45,372 nucleotides of DNA from Chara braunii (Eukaryota; Streptophyta; Charophyceae; Charales; Characeae), in assembly GCA_003427395.1 (NCBI GenBank), contig BFEA01000532.1, positions 90,459 to 135,830 on the forward strand, read 5' to 3'. Below the pieces are notes generated by a model that was not told the DNA's origin, did not search any database, and was given only the letters and a program-made list of their open reading frames with translations. This document shows, piece after piece, positions 9,143-20,528 of the stretch (its first letter is position 1; each line of letters starts with the position of its first letter). A program made the position numbers and the translations under genes.

Positions 9143-9880
9143 GTAACTAATAGATGGTGGAAGATACACAAGCGAGATAAAAACTCATAACAAGCAAAGA
9201 TCAAAAAGCTCATGTACATTCACGTACAAGGTACGAAAATACACAAATACAGAAGATTGCATGTCGGTTGGGATATGGCTCCCCGACCGGTTTCGACCGT
9301 AACCACGCGGTCATCCTCAGGGGGTTTCCACCATACTACTCCCTTCATCAAAGCCCATCGTTCCTCCAACCCACCTCCGCCGTTGACCCACTAAACATCT
9401 CCGAAAAAGTTCAGCGGTCATCCGCGTCAGACCCCAAAAGACCAAGACTCACGCAATCATCCCTGATATAGCCTTCTATTCCGTAGACACTCCTTAGCAA
9501 ATACTACGTTACCCTCACACACTATCGAAAAGTCCAGAATAGTCTTTATCCCACTAACAAGCCTAATCACGTGAGTTCATCTACTACCAACTGACAGTGC
9601 CTGCACACTTGCCGGTACCACTTATTTCGGAGAATGTCCCGGGTACCCTGTCGAAGAGTCAAAAAAAAACTGGTCCCAGAGGATCAGCATACATGCGTCA
9701 AATATACCCTATACCGGCCCAAGGCGAAAAAGGAACAAAACATACGAAGAGAAGAAAAAAAAAGACAAAATCCAAAACAGAAAATCAGACAAAACAGGAC
9801 AAAACAAAACTGCATGTGAAACCCAGCCTAAACCTCGGGCTACTTTCGTCCGCATCGCTCAACCCTATCCCTATATGCAG
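9143..9880 (-). repeat. PLE terminal repeat (pseudo-LTR), 5' copy
   Basis: Direct repeat of 3825-4517. It carries two short segments absent from the other copy, near 9494-9516 and 9614-9638. It contains the second hammerhead. Homology stops near 9880, where the sequence becomes unrelated. Confidence 0.92.
9273..9336 (-). ncRNA. Type I hammerhead ribozyme, 5' pseudo-LTR
   Basis: Same fold as the copy at 3955-4018, shifted by 5318. CUGAGGA is at 9320-9314 and GAAA at 9294-9291. Stem II, the minimal stem III and stem I are unchanged. Only the stem II loop differs, by one base (9302, A for G on the plus strand). The extra U before stem II is kept. Conservation of the whole core in a decaying element supports function in the parent. 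Confidence 0.85.
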
Positions 9881-11749
9881 TTGGGTCGGCGGAGGCTCGA
9901 CAGTTGGGTCTTCTTGGCTTCTTTGAAAATAAAAAAGAAAAACAAAAAACCAGGTCCAGGAAGGTCGTGCACGAAGTAGTGCTCACACCAATACTCACAA
10001 GAAAGTATCCAACTACGATTGTGGTGAGTTTCAGATTCTAATGTTTTTTTTTTTTTCATGCCCTGCCAGGGAGGCACGGCGTAGTCCACGGGCTGCTAAC
10101 ATTTTTGAAGGAGAGCATGCCCACACTACAACTTTGCAAAATGTATGAACCCGCTCCCGCCCTAAATTCAGTTTTAATTTTATTTTTTATTTTTTTTGGT
10201 ATCTGATATCCCTGTCGTAAAACCCTCACTTAGGGCATGATGGCATAACAAGGGTAGGTATCTACCTTATATCACGTCCAGAGAGATGTTCTTTTTTTTG
10301 TCAGTACGTTGTTGTTTTTTTTAAGTATGGCCTTTTTTTTTTTTTTTTTTTCAGAAGAGTACTAAAAACGAAACACAACGGATCAAAAACTCGGTAAAAA
10401 TTGGTGCGCGGTGAAAATCAGGGTCAACAAAAACAGACTCGGAGGTAGTGGTGGTTTAAGGTCAATACTTTAATATTTTGGTTTCACAATTTATTAGGCT
10501 AATGAGAGTTAAATAATATATACAATTATTCAAGTTTTAACGTTTAAACCACCACTATCTTTCTAAGTTGTAGTCTTATTTGGGAAAATGAACTCAACCG
10601 CAAATTTTATGGGTCTGGTGGAGGGTCAGCCTCAGTCTTTCATAAAATAAAAAAATTGAAAAAATTACGACTTTGTCGGACCCGCTTGTCAAAACGAAGA
10701 AAAAAAAACGAAACAGTACCTCCACTTCCACAATGTCGGGGATTTTCGTAACATTGTTTGTACTCACACCACTATTATGACGAATGTATGTGGCCGAAAG
10801 GGAAAAAAATGTGGTGTCGATTTATTTTTTTTTTTGCAAATACCTAAATGATGTTAGAAAGGTCATGAGATAATCATTCTCACGCTCGTACTGTGTGAAA
10901 TGTATATGACCACAATCATGACTAAAATTGGGTAGTACTTTTATTTTATTCTATTTTATTTTGAATTTGATGGCCCTGGCGGTGAGGCTCGACGTTTTAC
11001 ACGCTGTGTTAAAAACTCTCATCTGAGGGTATACTCACACTAAAATTGAGAAAATGAATCTAACCTATAACATGATCAAATAACTATTTTTTTTTTGTCT
11101 TCTTCTTTTGTTTTCATGGATGTATCCTCCTCCCACAAACTCTTATCTTATCTTTGAGGTACCAAAAATTAAAAAATTTCACTATTTCTTCAGACTCTGC
11201 AAAACTTGGCTCATAGGTTAAATCAGGGTCGAAAAAAAGAGGCTCGAAGGTAGTGGTGGTTTAAACGTTTTTCTTACAATATATCCGTTTAAGTATTTTT
11301 TAAATACAAAATGTCGATTTCAAAGTTTTCCTGTACAATATGCGAATAATGTTCAACAATGAAAATTTTATATAAAACCATTACTTTTATCACTTTTAAA
11401 TAATTTTCTGAATTACGCATTTTATTACCAGTGCACAATCCTCACATAGGATTGTGGTCATGTGGGATAAAACTTTAAAATGACAAGTGGTTTCATTATC
11501 ACTCCACCACGTTGTCGAGCGCATCGGCCCCCGCATTTTTCGCGAAGGCGGGAGCCCTCCTGACCATGTAATACAAGAGTAAGAACAAAACAAAGCAAGA
11601 GACAACTCGGGGACAACATTTTCATAATCCCACAAACCAATGAGACGGATGTGGTGATGTTGTCCTCTTACCGCTATAGTTGGGTGCACCAACAATACAT
11701 TCCCACAAGCGGTTAACGGGTAGCTGAAAATTCAGGAATGGAAATTATG
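9881..11749. other. AT-rich region without a gene; dispersed repeat
   Basis: No coding signal. A segment of about 50 bp (ATCAGGGTC, then a purine run, then GTAGTGGTGGTTTAA) occurs at about 10412-10459 and again at 11223-11265. An inverted partner, TTTAAACCACCACTATC, lies at about 10543-10559. This suggests terminal pieces of an unidentified repeat family. Short homopolymer T runs are common. Confidence 0.55.
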
Positions 11750-12065
11750 AAGTGAGAGTTTTTAACAGTTTGAAAATCCTAAATGGTGATGAAGTGGTGA
11801 AAGGTCCGAATACCCTGAAAACCACCTGTTTAGGCAGGTTGCATCCTGAAGTGGGGAAGTGAGAGTTTTTGGCAGTCTGAAAATCCTAAATGGTCCTGAA
11901 GTGGTGAAAGGTCCGAAGACCTTGAAACCACTTGCTTAGGTAAGCAGCATCCTGAAGTGGTGAAGGGTGTCTTAAGGTGATGAAAGGTCCGAAGACCCTG
12001 AAAACCACCTGTTTAGGCAATTTATATCCTGAAGTGGTGAAGGGTGTCTTGAAGTGGTGATGAAA
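11750..12065. repeat. Tandem repeat, about 107 bp unit, 2.6 copies
   Basis: Units begin AAGTGAGAGTTTTT at 11750 and 11857 and share AAATCCTAAATGGT, GGTGAAAGGTCCGAA and CCACCTGTTTAGGCA. A third, partial unit starts near 11955. Smaller repeats of CCTGAAGTGGTGAAG lie within it. Confidence 0.88.
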
Positions 12066-12588
12066 AATACGATTGTTGTTAACATTCTCTCTACATTCCG
12101 CTGTCCCCTACGACAGGATAGGTTCCCGCCGGGTACAATTTACCTTCCCTAAGGGGCAATCACCACAGTTAGGGGCGTATCCCTACCAAGCTATTGACCC
12201 ACATATGAAAGTTTTTAAATGCAATTACAGACGTAGGTCAGCCGATGTTGTTTGCTCGTTCGCTGCAACATATGCATGCGTGGTTAAAATGCGCACTGGA
12301 CCCGAACGTCGCTCGTTCCCTAGGGCGCCGATCTCCTAAGTGCGAAGTGAACCTCAGTCGACAAGGACGGTTTCAACCAAGCATGAAACCAACAACTCAA
12401 TCCTAGTCCTTGAACACACAACTTCGAAAAAAACGAGGTTACACAATAATCAAGTATAAATATAACGAAATGAACCAACTATTAGTTGATAGGGAAATAC
12501 ATTCGAATTCATAATGAGTTTAATTGATAACTAAAAGTATTTAAGCATAAAATGTTGAGGAAAATAATACAAGATCAAAGTAAAACCG
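12066..12588. other. GC-richer island with a short unassigned ORF
   Basis: An 88-codon open frame (12073-12339, plus) stands out because its composition is richer in GC than its surroundings. Its product has no domain I recognise and no supporting context. It may be a fragment of a transposed sequence. I do not claim it is a gene. Confidence 0.3.
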
Positions 12589-12642
12589 ACAACCTCAGGT
12601 CGAACTACAACCTCAGGTCGAACTACAACCTAAGGTCGAACT
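12589..12642. repeat. 18-bp tandem repeat x3
   Basis: Three adjacent copies of ACAACCTCAGGTCGAACT, the third with one change (CTCAGG to CTAAGG). Confidence 0.95.
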
Positions 12643-13230
12643 AAGTAAGTAAAATACTATACTAAACCGCCAACCGAGAGTTGGTTTGGACAATAAACTC
12701 GACGGACCCAGCAAGGTAGTCAAACTATTTCCGTTTTGACTTGATGAGACACAATGTTGAGGTCATTTATTCCAGTCTACCACTGACCTAACACTGAGTA
12801 TCCGCTCATATCACCATGTATAAACAGTCTCATTGGATGGCAAACCACTTAAGCGAATGATAATTGATCAGGTGGGTTACTCGAAGCGTTACATGTCCGA
12901 CAAGGATCTCTTGATTGAACCATTTTTCTTTGTACTGGAGATTCGCAAATGCCATTGTCTTTGCGCAAGGATAATAGTTGTTTGATTTATCCACCTCTTG
13001 TCCACACTTCTTGTGGTGCGAACCCCATCTGCACAAGTGACGCTTACATGTGCCCAATTCAAACTAAAGTCCCATTGGACTGACAACAGAAAAAAAATCG
13101 GTAAGATGAACACGTTTATAATTTTGCATAATCATTGATTTACCGAGAGCATAATTTAATCTGACTTTAAACAAATTAAATTATTATTAAAATTTTATGG
13201 ATAGTTTTTTTAATGTTTATCAATGTGATT

Positions 13231-13300
13231 CAACTCGTTTCAATATGTTTTAATATGTCTCAACATGTCTCAACATGTCTCAACATGTTTCATCATGATC
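13231..13300. repeat. 10-bp tandem repeat (CAACATGTCT), 7 units
   Basis: Seven in-phase units run from CAACTCGTTT to CATCATGATC, the central three being identical. The flanking 12643-14776 region is AT-rich and I see no gene in it. Confidence 0.9.
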
Positions 13301-13654
13301 AAACTTGTTTCTTTTGCTTTTAACTATCTGAGCGGTGTGCATCTACATTAAAAAAAAAAAAAATCAGGTTTTATCTATGATATATAAAACTCCGATGTAG
13401 TTTTCAATTTGGTTGGGGGAGGGGGATGAGATGATGAGGCGAGATACATATGATATGTTTGTTTATACATTTTGGCAATATAGCAATATAAAAAAAAATC
13501 AGGGCGAGAGGTTTTGTGTAGGTACATTTTCTATGTCTACGCCACCATTGTCTTTAACTGATGAAATGAATGTTGGGATGATATTATGTGCACATCCTCC
13601 CCCCCCCTTTCTTTACTTTGAATTTTTTTCACAATCACAATGATTTCGACATTG

Positions 13655-13984
13655 TTCTTGTGGTCGGTAGGTGCCTAATATTTTCGCCTAACCACCTTCC
13701 ATCCGACTCAAATCAGAGCCGCCTACCAACCTTTAAAATTTTGTTGTACACAGAGTGTAGTCTATAATGTATGGTAATGAATGACAACGCTTTGTTCGTG
13801 AACTTGAACAAAATGACATAAGTGGGTCATATAAAATTACGATTACCCCATCCACCTTACCGTCTCTCTACTCCTTTTCTCTTACTGACTATAGTACACT
13901 TATATTGGTCAATTGATCCACACATTTTGCGCAAAAAAAATATTCCTACCGATAAAAACTATAGGTACCTACCGACCACATAAA
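13655..13984. mobile_element. Possible MITE with GTCGGTAGGT termini
   Basis: GTGGTCGGTAGGTGCCTA near 13658 is matched in inverse orientation by TAGGTACCTACCGACCAC near 13962-13979. This is consistent with terminal inverted repeats about 300 bp apart. Similar GGTAGGTGC motifs recur near 34020, 37810, 38980 and 40575. No target-site duplication was established. Confidence 0.4.
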
Positions 13985-14776
13985 TTTTGTCATGTATACA
14001 CTGTGAGTTTACAACTTTACATTATTAGTTATGATTGACGACCCATTAATTGTTTAACTAATCCACGCACGGTGAAAAGTTGACCCTTCCAACCCCCTGC
14101 TTCCCTTGCCTCTCTCTCTCCCGATCGTAAAATTCAATATATTACATTGATTAGTGGGTTTGTAAATATTGTTTCCCTTGTATATTGATTCCAGTCAAAA
14201 GAGTATGCACTCGCCGAACACTATACGTTGAGCGATCGTCAAACATTTATACTTAAAACAAGAAATGCAGTTGATTGACTACATTTATAAGTCATCAACA
14301 ACGAATCACCTTTTTCAAACGTTCACACAAACCCGATAGAAACTTCAATATTTGCAACTAGTTTATTTTAGACAACTGATAACATGTTTCTTTTATTTCT
14401 TCCAACACGATATTCCCTATACATGATCATTTAATTTTTCTGCGTCTAACACGACGTGAAGACACAATAAATCGCATTTCACTCTTACGTTAAGAAGACA
14501 TTGTATCACAGTTGAAAAATAATTTTTTAAAGCGATATGGGTAACAAAACATTATTTAAGTATGTTGCATCCACTCACCACACGTTGTCCTCCAATGACC
14601 TACATTTTAGTGAGATTATTGTGTAAAGATGACTTTATTGTTTTAGTGGTCATACATGTGCATTATATATGTTCCGTCATACAATGCCCTACACATGACC
14701 GTTGAATGTGAGCGAAATTAGGGTAATATTTTTTTTTTCAGTCCTATATCATAAAAACATTGTATTATGTAACATA

Positions 14777-15290
14777 AAAATTCCCCCAAAAAATGGAAGT
14801 TGAAAAGACATTCCATAAAAAAAAAATCCTTCATATTTATAAATTATTATTCCAATGTTCGTCCAATTCTAAAATTTTCAGTTTTATTTGATAAGTTCCC
14901 GTCTAAATATGAGTTTTCCCTTCCAACTACATATATTTGTTCAAAATGGAATGAAAGTCTGGACGAGTTTATGAAATGTTTTAATTAAACTTTCATTCTA
15001 CTACAACAAATATCTTCTAATTTAGATTGAATTAACCTATGTATGACGATAAATCCTTACTTAGAATGACAATCCAATTATAATATTTCATGAACTCATC
15101 CAGACTTCCATTTCATTTCTAGCATCCAGTTCAAATAAGAAGGGATATCCCATTCTTGGAAGAAAATTTTCAAGTAAGACGAAAATTTTTAAAATTGGAA
15201 TGATATTTTTTAAGATGAAATCAAAATTTAAAATTTAAAATGTAATTTTACTAAGGAATGATTATTTAATTTTGGGAAAATTTTCTATTG
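14777..15290 (+). mobile_element. Foldback MITE, copy 1
   Basis: About 510 bp, AT-rich. A second copy lies inverted at about 36010-36535. Each copy is itself palindromic: GAAAGTCTGGACGAGTTTATG near 14953 is answered by CATGAACTCATCCAGACTT near 15090. Outer arms also pair (for example CCAATTCTAAAATTTTC with AAAATTTTTAAAATTGG). Ends resemble AAAATTCCC and GGGAAAATTTT. No coding capacity, so it is a non-autonomous DNA-type element. Confidence 0.7.
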
Positions 15291-17731
15291 TGGTTGAATA
15301 ATATTTTTTTGAGGCGAAATGGGTAATATAAATCTCACCATGTCTGTTTCTTTTCTGTCTTGCGTCTATTCATTGAATCTTTTTTTTCTCATGTCCTACA
15401 TTTTGGTAGAATTGTTGTGTAAACATTACTATTTTCATTCCGTATGTGATCAACTTTTATTTGTGAAATGACCTACATTTATTTTTTGCATGTTACTTGC
15501 TTGTATGAAATCCCAATTATTGTTGTCATTCTCTGTAGTGTAGGTAGTGTAATAACTATTGAGGAGACTATAGTTTCGTAAACATTTATAGAAAAACAAT
15601 GTAATTCACTGTTCCTCGTTTGTTGGAATGAGATTTTAGTTGCTGCAGGGTAGGAGACTCAAAAGTTTTTGCTTTGTTCTTTGTGACCAGAGTCAGGGTT
15701 GGTCACAATAGTTTAATGTAAAACGTGTTCGGACTGTTTCCGAGCAAATTAGTAAAAGGCGTCTGATTTGAAGAAAAAACATCAGTAGAAATGAAAATTG
15801 GATAAAAGTTCATAAAACGAAAAAAATATACAAAATGATGCAACTCCTATCGTTTGGGAAAAATAAAATTGGCGCTTATTAAAACTAATGTTGGCCTCTG
15901 TGTATGTTTAGTTATATACAATTTAACATTTTACTTGTCATTATTTTTTTCTCTGTGTCATTTTTTTTTTTTCTTCGAGTTGTTTTATCTTTTTGTTCCA
16001 CCGACGAAGATGTCATTCAGATAATAGAGTAACAATCCAGTTCTTGAAGAGCAGGAGGAAGAATAACAACTCTAAGTAGTTTATCCACGACGTTTCGAAC
16101 TATAATATGTAGTTTAGCAGAAAATGAGTGTACTAGTTTATTATAGTCTCGTTGTCACAATCAACACGCAATTGAATAGGTTGGCCGTAAACCGACTGCA
16201 CTTGTGAAAACCAAGACCTAGGGATGAACGGGTCTGGGGTGCTGATATAAATCCGTTTAAATAATCATTACAATACTATACTTTAGTCATATTTACAATA
16301 TGCCCTCAATTTCTCAAAATTGCCCCAAATTAGACGAATTTCAAGACTTGAGACTATGACCAAACGGGATTCCACGAGTTTCAAGACTTGAGCGCACGCC
16401 CCTAAATGTGCCCTGAATTGGGAGTGGTGTGACGGGACTCTTGCGCTCGAATCGAGATTAGCCGTGTATTTTAACATTTCATGGGTGTATCGACACCCAT
16501 GTTTTTCTTTTTTATTTCTTTTTTTAATGTGATTTTCGACCATTTTTCGATGAGTGCATGATCTTCTTGTGTTGAGTCATGCAAATCTTCTCCATATTGT
16601 TCCACTTGGACATTTTATCATTTTTACATTTCATAGTGCTTACTCTTCTTTGCTACCATAGTTTTTGCTCCCTGCTCCACATCGGCCTTTACGTCTGTCT
16701 GTGGGGGTTTAGCCCCCCCCTCCAGCACACGTGTTTTTTTTTTTTTTTTTTTAGTAGGTTTCAGTCACGATTTTAGTTTTAAAACCACTTTATTTATCCC
16801 TCGAATACAACACTCATCCAGACTGTAAAGCTATGTTGTATACTACATTCACGATTTTGTCCGTTTGGAATAACATTCGTGAAATCGTGATTGAAACACT
16901 TTCACAAACTATAACTGTGATTGCGCCTTAGTTTCCATTTTTTGTATTTTATTTGCGGCCAGTGGAAAGACCCATCCTCGCCAAAAACAAATTTGTCGCC
17001 GGAAGGGGCCGACGCACCGTTCATAAAGTTCATTAATGGCCGACGTCGCATTTCGAGCCCCCCGAATTTGAGGTGTCAGGTCGACTGTGTCGGAGTTGAT
17101 ACCCTTACAAGGGTATCCGCTCATGGCTTTGCAGTCGATACGACGTTGGCACCAACTACCATGAGGGAGACAGACTGAAGATAGAATGTGCACTTTTCTT
17201 CGTGCAGTACTTTAAAACGGTTTCCTCGACCTTTGAGTCCGAGGCGAATCCATAGGAAAATTTTTTGGTTACTACACACGCACTATATTTCAGCGCACGG
17301 TAATTAGGATTATTAATAATACCCTTAGACAGTAAAGGTCGAGGACGCGGCAGCCGAAAGGCGGCGAGGACGGAAAAATGTAAGGGGCGAGTGCTTGGAC
17401 GCGATGCGAGATAGAAGTAGGAAGCATAAAAATATTATAAACCTCTCGAACACTGAGGCCGAGAGGTCGGCTTGGTTTAGCGTTATGTCGAGGAAAGCCT
17501 ACGACACAGGAAAAACTAAGTGTTGGTAAGGTTTTAGGTGGATGAAATGAATATAGGCCCCGGCCATACGGCCGAGGTGACTATAAAAGTCAAAAATGCC
17601 TACTGTCGTTGAATGGCGGTGCTTATCCGAGCCCTATTCGTCGTAGGAGCGAGGCTTGGGCTCGTTCCACTAGTTGGTCCGGGCCCTGCTCCTCTACTTA
17701 TAGCTGAGCAGCTCTTACTTTATTGGAAATA
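15291..17731. other. AT-rich region without a recognised gene
   Basis: Short open frames at 16283-16543 (minus) and 16921-17193 (both strands) have no recognisable domains. Composition becomes more GC-rich from about 16960 to 17700, but I cannot name a feature there. A T run lies at 16734-16752. Confidence 0.5.
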
Positions 17732-17822
17732 GGAGCTAGCTCAGTAGGCACGAGTTCGGACTGTTATGCCACAGACTCAGGGATCAAGTCCACCTGACCC
17801 TAAGCTAGCTCCTTTTGATAGG
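17732..17822 (+). ncRNA. tRNA-like structure closed by a 10-bp stem
   Basis: GGAGCTAGCT (17732-17741) pairs perfectly with AGCTAGCTCC (17813-17822). Inside are an A box, TAGCTCAGTAGG, and a B-box-like GGGATCAAGTCC about 44 nt apart. A small hairpin, CTGT/ACAG, sits where an anticodon arm would be, but its loop is 6 nt. The T-arm does not form the canonical 7-nt loop. It is more likely a tRNA-derived SINE head or pseudo-tRNA than a working tRNA. Confidence 0.45.
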
Positions 17823-18452
17823 GAGCAACACTGTGACCGCCCATTTTAGCTCCGACTTCGAGCAACAGGGGCTCGGACTCTTGATCTCGAGTTCAGGGTT
17901 AGTTATAGTTAGAATCCGTCGCAACAGTTGTCACGACAGGGTAGTTAGGTAGTTAGATTTTCTTTTATCCTTTCCAAATTTCTTATTATTATTATTTTTT
18001 TACCTTTTTATTTTCTTTACGTTTTTTTTTTTATTAATTTTCTTTTTTCGGCTTATTTCCTTTTTTTCTTCCGACTTCATATGAAGACTTGTTGAACCTA
18101 TTGTAGAATCGGGGCGGATTCATCCCCCCCCGGTACTGCTCGACGACCTACTCCGTATTCAATCCTCGATGCATGCATGCCGGGAGAGGGACGAGAGGCT
18201 CGTCTCAAAGACTACGGAGAGGACCATCACATCAGAGCACGGGATGAGATGAGCGTCAGGGCGGAGAAAGCAGCGCACGGACAGCAAGCGCAGCAGAAAG
18301 TGAGAGGAGGACGTGGGGAAAAAAACAAAAAGAAAGATGCACGGTAGAAAAAGGCGCTGGGAGGAGGCACGAACATGCAAAAATTGGGGCAGCGGAGATA
18401 ACATGCAATGGAAATAGCGAGGTAGCAGCGCAAGAAAAGAGAATAGACGAAG
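17823..18452. other. Unassigned, GC-moderate to purine-rich
   Basis: No gene recognised. A T-rich stretch at 17957-18070 is followed by GC-richer sequence. Long open frames on the minus strand across 18159-18708 are Leu/Ser/Phe runs produced by the GAA repeat that follows. Confidence 0.5.
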
Positions 18453-18600
18453 TAGAAGAAGAAGAAGAAGAAGAAGAAGAGGAAGAATAATATTCGCGGG
18501 GAAGAAAAAAAGAAGAAGAAGAAGAAGAAGAAGAAGAAGAAGAAGACGAAGAAGAGGAAGAAGAGGAAGGAGAGGGAGAAGAAGAAGAAGGAGAGAAAAA
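18453..18600. repeat. Imperfect (GAA)n tract
   Basis: Purine-only GAA/GAG repeat over about 145 bp, interrupted near 18487-18500. Confidence 0.95.
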
Positions 18601-18837
18601 AGAGAGGAAGGGTGGAGTTTCCTGTCGCCCATTCCCAACCTCGGCGCTCTCATTCCGTAGAGGGTGGTCGCGGTTTCGTCGTGGTGTTGTCTTCGTGATT
18701 GTACTCACAACCGGAGCATTCCATTAGTAGTGGGAGGTGTCGCGAGGAGACGAAGACGACTATAACGACGACGAAGGAGCGAGAGAGGGAAAACAAGTAT
18801 TTAAGCTAGCGACTGACCCTCACACTACTTCTACCAA

Positions 18838-19350
18838 TAGGGATGAACAAAATCGAATGGATCTTTTACTAGAACATTAAAATATACACTACCTTTTTTT
18901 ATTTGTGTGTGTGCGTGCGAATGTGGGTGAGCATACGTACGTGCATCGTGCACCAACTTCTCACCACTTTCATCGAACTGGATGAGCAAAATCGTATGTA
19001 TCTTCCGCTAGAACATGGAAATATGCACTGCTACTTGCGCTGCGTGTGTATGTGTGTGTGTCTGTGTGTGTGAGTGAGAGTGTGTATGAAGTGCGCCCCA
19101 ATTTTGCGGCTTGATCCGCGATACTCCCATCTATAGGATGAGCAAAAATCGTGTGAACCTACTGTTAGAACGTGGAAGTATACACTGCCACACTTGTTTG
19201 TTAGTTATACGTGTGTGTGTGTGTGCGAACTTTGCGGGTCGTTCTCACGCTACTTCCATTGACAGCAGGAGCAAAATCGGACGAATCTACTGCAAGAACA
19301 TGAAAATATGCACTGCCACATTCGTGTGTGTGTGTATGTATGTGTGAGTG
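18838..19350. repeat. Minisatellite, 130-155 bp unit, four copies, each with a TG microsatellite
   Basis: Units start with GGATGARCAAAATCG at about 18840, 18980, 19136 and 19267. Each continues through YTAGAACAT and ATATRCACTRCC into a TG-rich microsatellite. A fifth, isolated unit lies at about 21340-21395. The microsatellite is part of the repeating unit. Confidence 0.85.
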
Positions 19351-19380
19351 CCTAGATGCGTGAGTGTATGGGTGTGTGTG

Positions 19381-19383
<3 letters not shown>

Positions 19384-19428
<45 letters not shown>
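19384..19428. repeat. (GA)n microsatellite
   Basis: About 45 bp of uninterrupted GA following the minisatellite. Confidence 0.97.
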
Positions 19429-19430
<2 letters not shown>

Positions 19431-19611
19431 GCGAACAACGGGAGTACGAAAGGGGTAAGATGAGGAAGAGTTAGGCGCACAGTAAGGGAAGAAAAGAAGA
19501 ATGAAAAGAAACCAGGGGGAGGAAATAGAAGATGTCGAAGAAGAAAAAAAGAAAATTATCACATGAAATGCCAACCACCCGCCGCCTCCACACATGTAAT
19601 TGACCAAATAC

Positions 19612-19737
19612 TATTATTATTATTTCTTTTTTTATTATTATTATTATTTTTTGTTCTTGTTGTGTTATTATTATTATTATTATTATTATTTATGTTGATA
19701 TTATTTATTTATTATTATTATTATTATTACTATTATT

Positions 19738-19776
<39 letters not shown>

Positions 19777-19778
19777 GG
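19612..19778. repeat. (TTA)n microsatellite
   Basis: Interrupted ATT repeat over about 165 bp. Its last eight bases, ATTATTGG, form the target-site duplication of the adjoining hAT-like MITE. Confidence 0.95.
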
Positions 19779-20528
19779 CAGGGTAACCCGCGTTCGGGAC
19801 GGGCCGAACGGCCGAACCCGAACGCCCGAACGTATGGGACCCCTTGGGGATGCGTTCGGCCGTTCGGGCCGAACGCGGATTAAAAAAAAAAAAAAAAAAA
19901 AAAAAAAACATTAAAAAACTCGAAAACAAAGATATGTTATGGAGAAAAATAAATTAAACAAGATTTGCCTGAACATGACATCCGAATTCCTTACCAAATT
20001 TAAAATAAAAATATTATATGGAAAATGAATACTAATAATAAAAATAAAAAGAGAATTGAATTTAGTGAGTGCGCGAGCATGTTTTCGACACATCCATCTT
20101 TGGCGATTTTTCATTTTTTTTCCGCAAAGCTAAATGCCCTGAAAATTCACAGATGCGTACTTCACATAGTACAAAACCCACTAAAAAAGTTTCAAAAAAT
20201 AATAAAGTTGTTTAGACCCCGAACTAAAGTGAAACAAAAAGTAAAAAGTGAAACAATACGTGGGCGAGCTCGTTTTGACACCGCCATCTTTGGCGATTTT
20301 CAATTCTTATTTGGCTTAGCCAAATGATTTGAAAATTTACACGCATGTACCGCACTTGATAGATAACTCACAAAAAAATATTCCGAACAAAATAAGTAGT
20401 TTTAGGCCTTGAAATAATTTTTGGCGGGGGCCGAATGCCGTCGGGTTCGGACCCCGTACGGGACCCCGAAAGTCCGTACGTACGGAGGTCTGCCCGGGGA
20501 CCTCCGTACGTACGGGCTGGTGACCCTG
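19779..20528. mobile_element. hAT-type MITE, copy 1 (750 bp)
   Basis: Terminal inverted repeats CAGGGTAACC and GGTGACCCTG are flanked by a perfect 8-bp duplication, ATTATTGG (19771-19778 and 20529-20536). Eight-base duplications with CAGGG-like ends are the hallmark of hAT transposons. GC-rich subterminal regions carry CCGAACG/CGTTCGG repeats on the left and CCGTACG repeats on the right. The AT-rich middle has no coding capacity. A diverged copy lies at 37976-38706. Confidence 0.88.

Larger units (their letters stand above)
3825..9880 (-). mobile_element. Penelope-like retroelement with N-terminal GIY-YIG (Naiad/Chlamys-like), decayed
   Basis: A 6.06-kb element read on the minus strand. Direct terminal repeats (3825-4517 and 9143-9880) flank a broken polyprotein at 4810-8914. 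Each repeat contains a hammerhead ribozyme in the same orientation as the ORF, as known for PLE pseudo-LTRs. The coding order is CCHC knuckle, coiled coil, SAP-like/acidic region, GIY-YIG, CxC linker, RT. GIY-YIG before RT is the permuted order described for the Naiad/Chlamys group, whereas canonical Penelope has it C-terminal. At least two frameshifts and more than a dozen stops make this copy inactive. No target-site duplication was identified. The terminal repeats are still very similar, so the insertion is not ancient. Confidence 0.88.

Noticed and set aside
10190-10215. Second primer-binding site (TTGGTATCTGATATC)
   Set aside because: It matches only the first seven bases of the initiator-Met site and no gag follows.
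12073-12339. An 88-codon ORF as a host gene
   Set aside because: Composition differs from the surroundings, but no domain, start context or partner exon was seen.
18159-18708. Leu- and Ser-rich minus-strand frames
   Set aside because: They are products of the GAA repeat.
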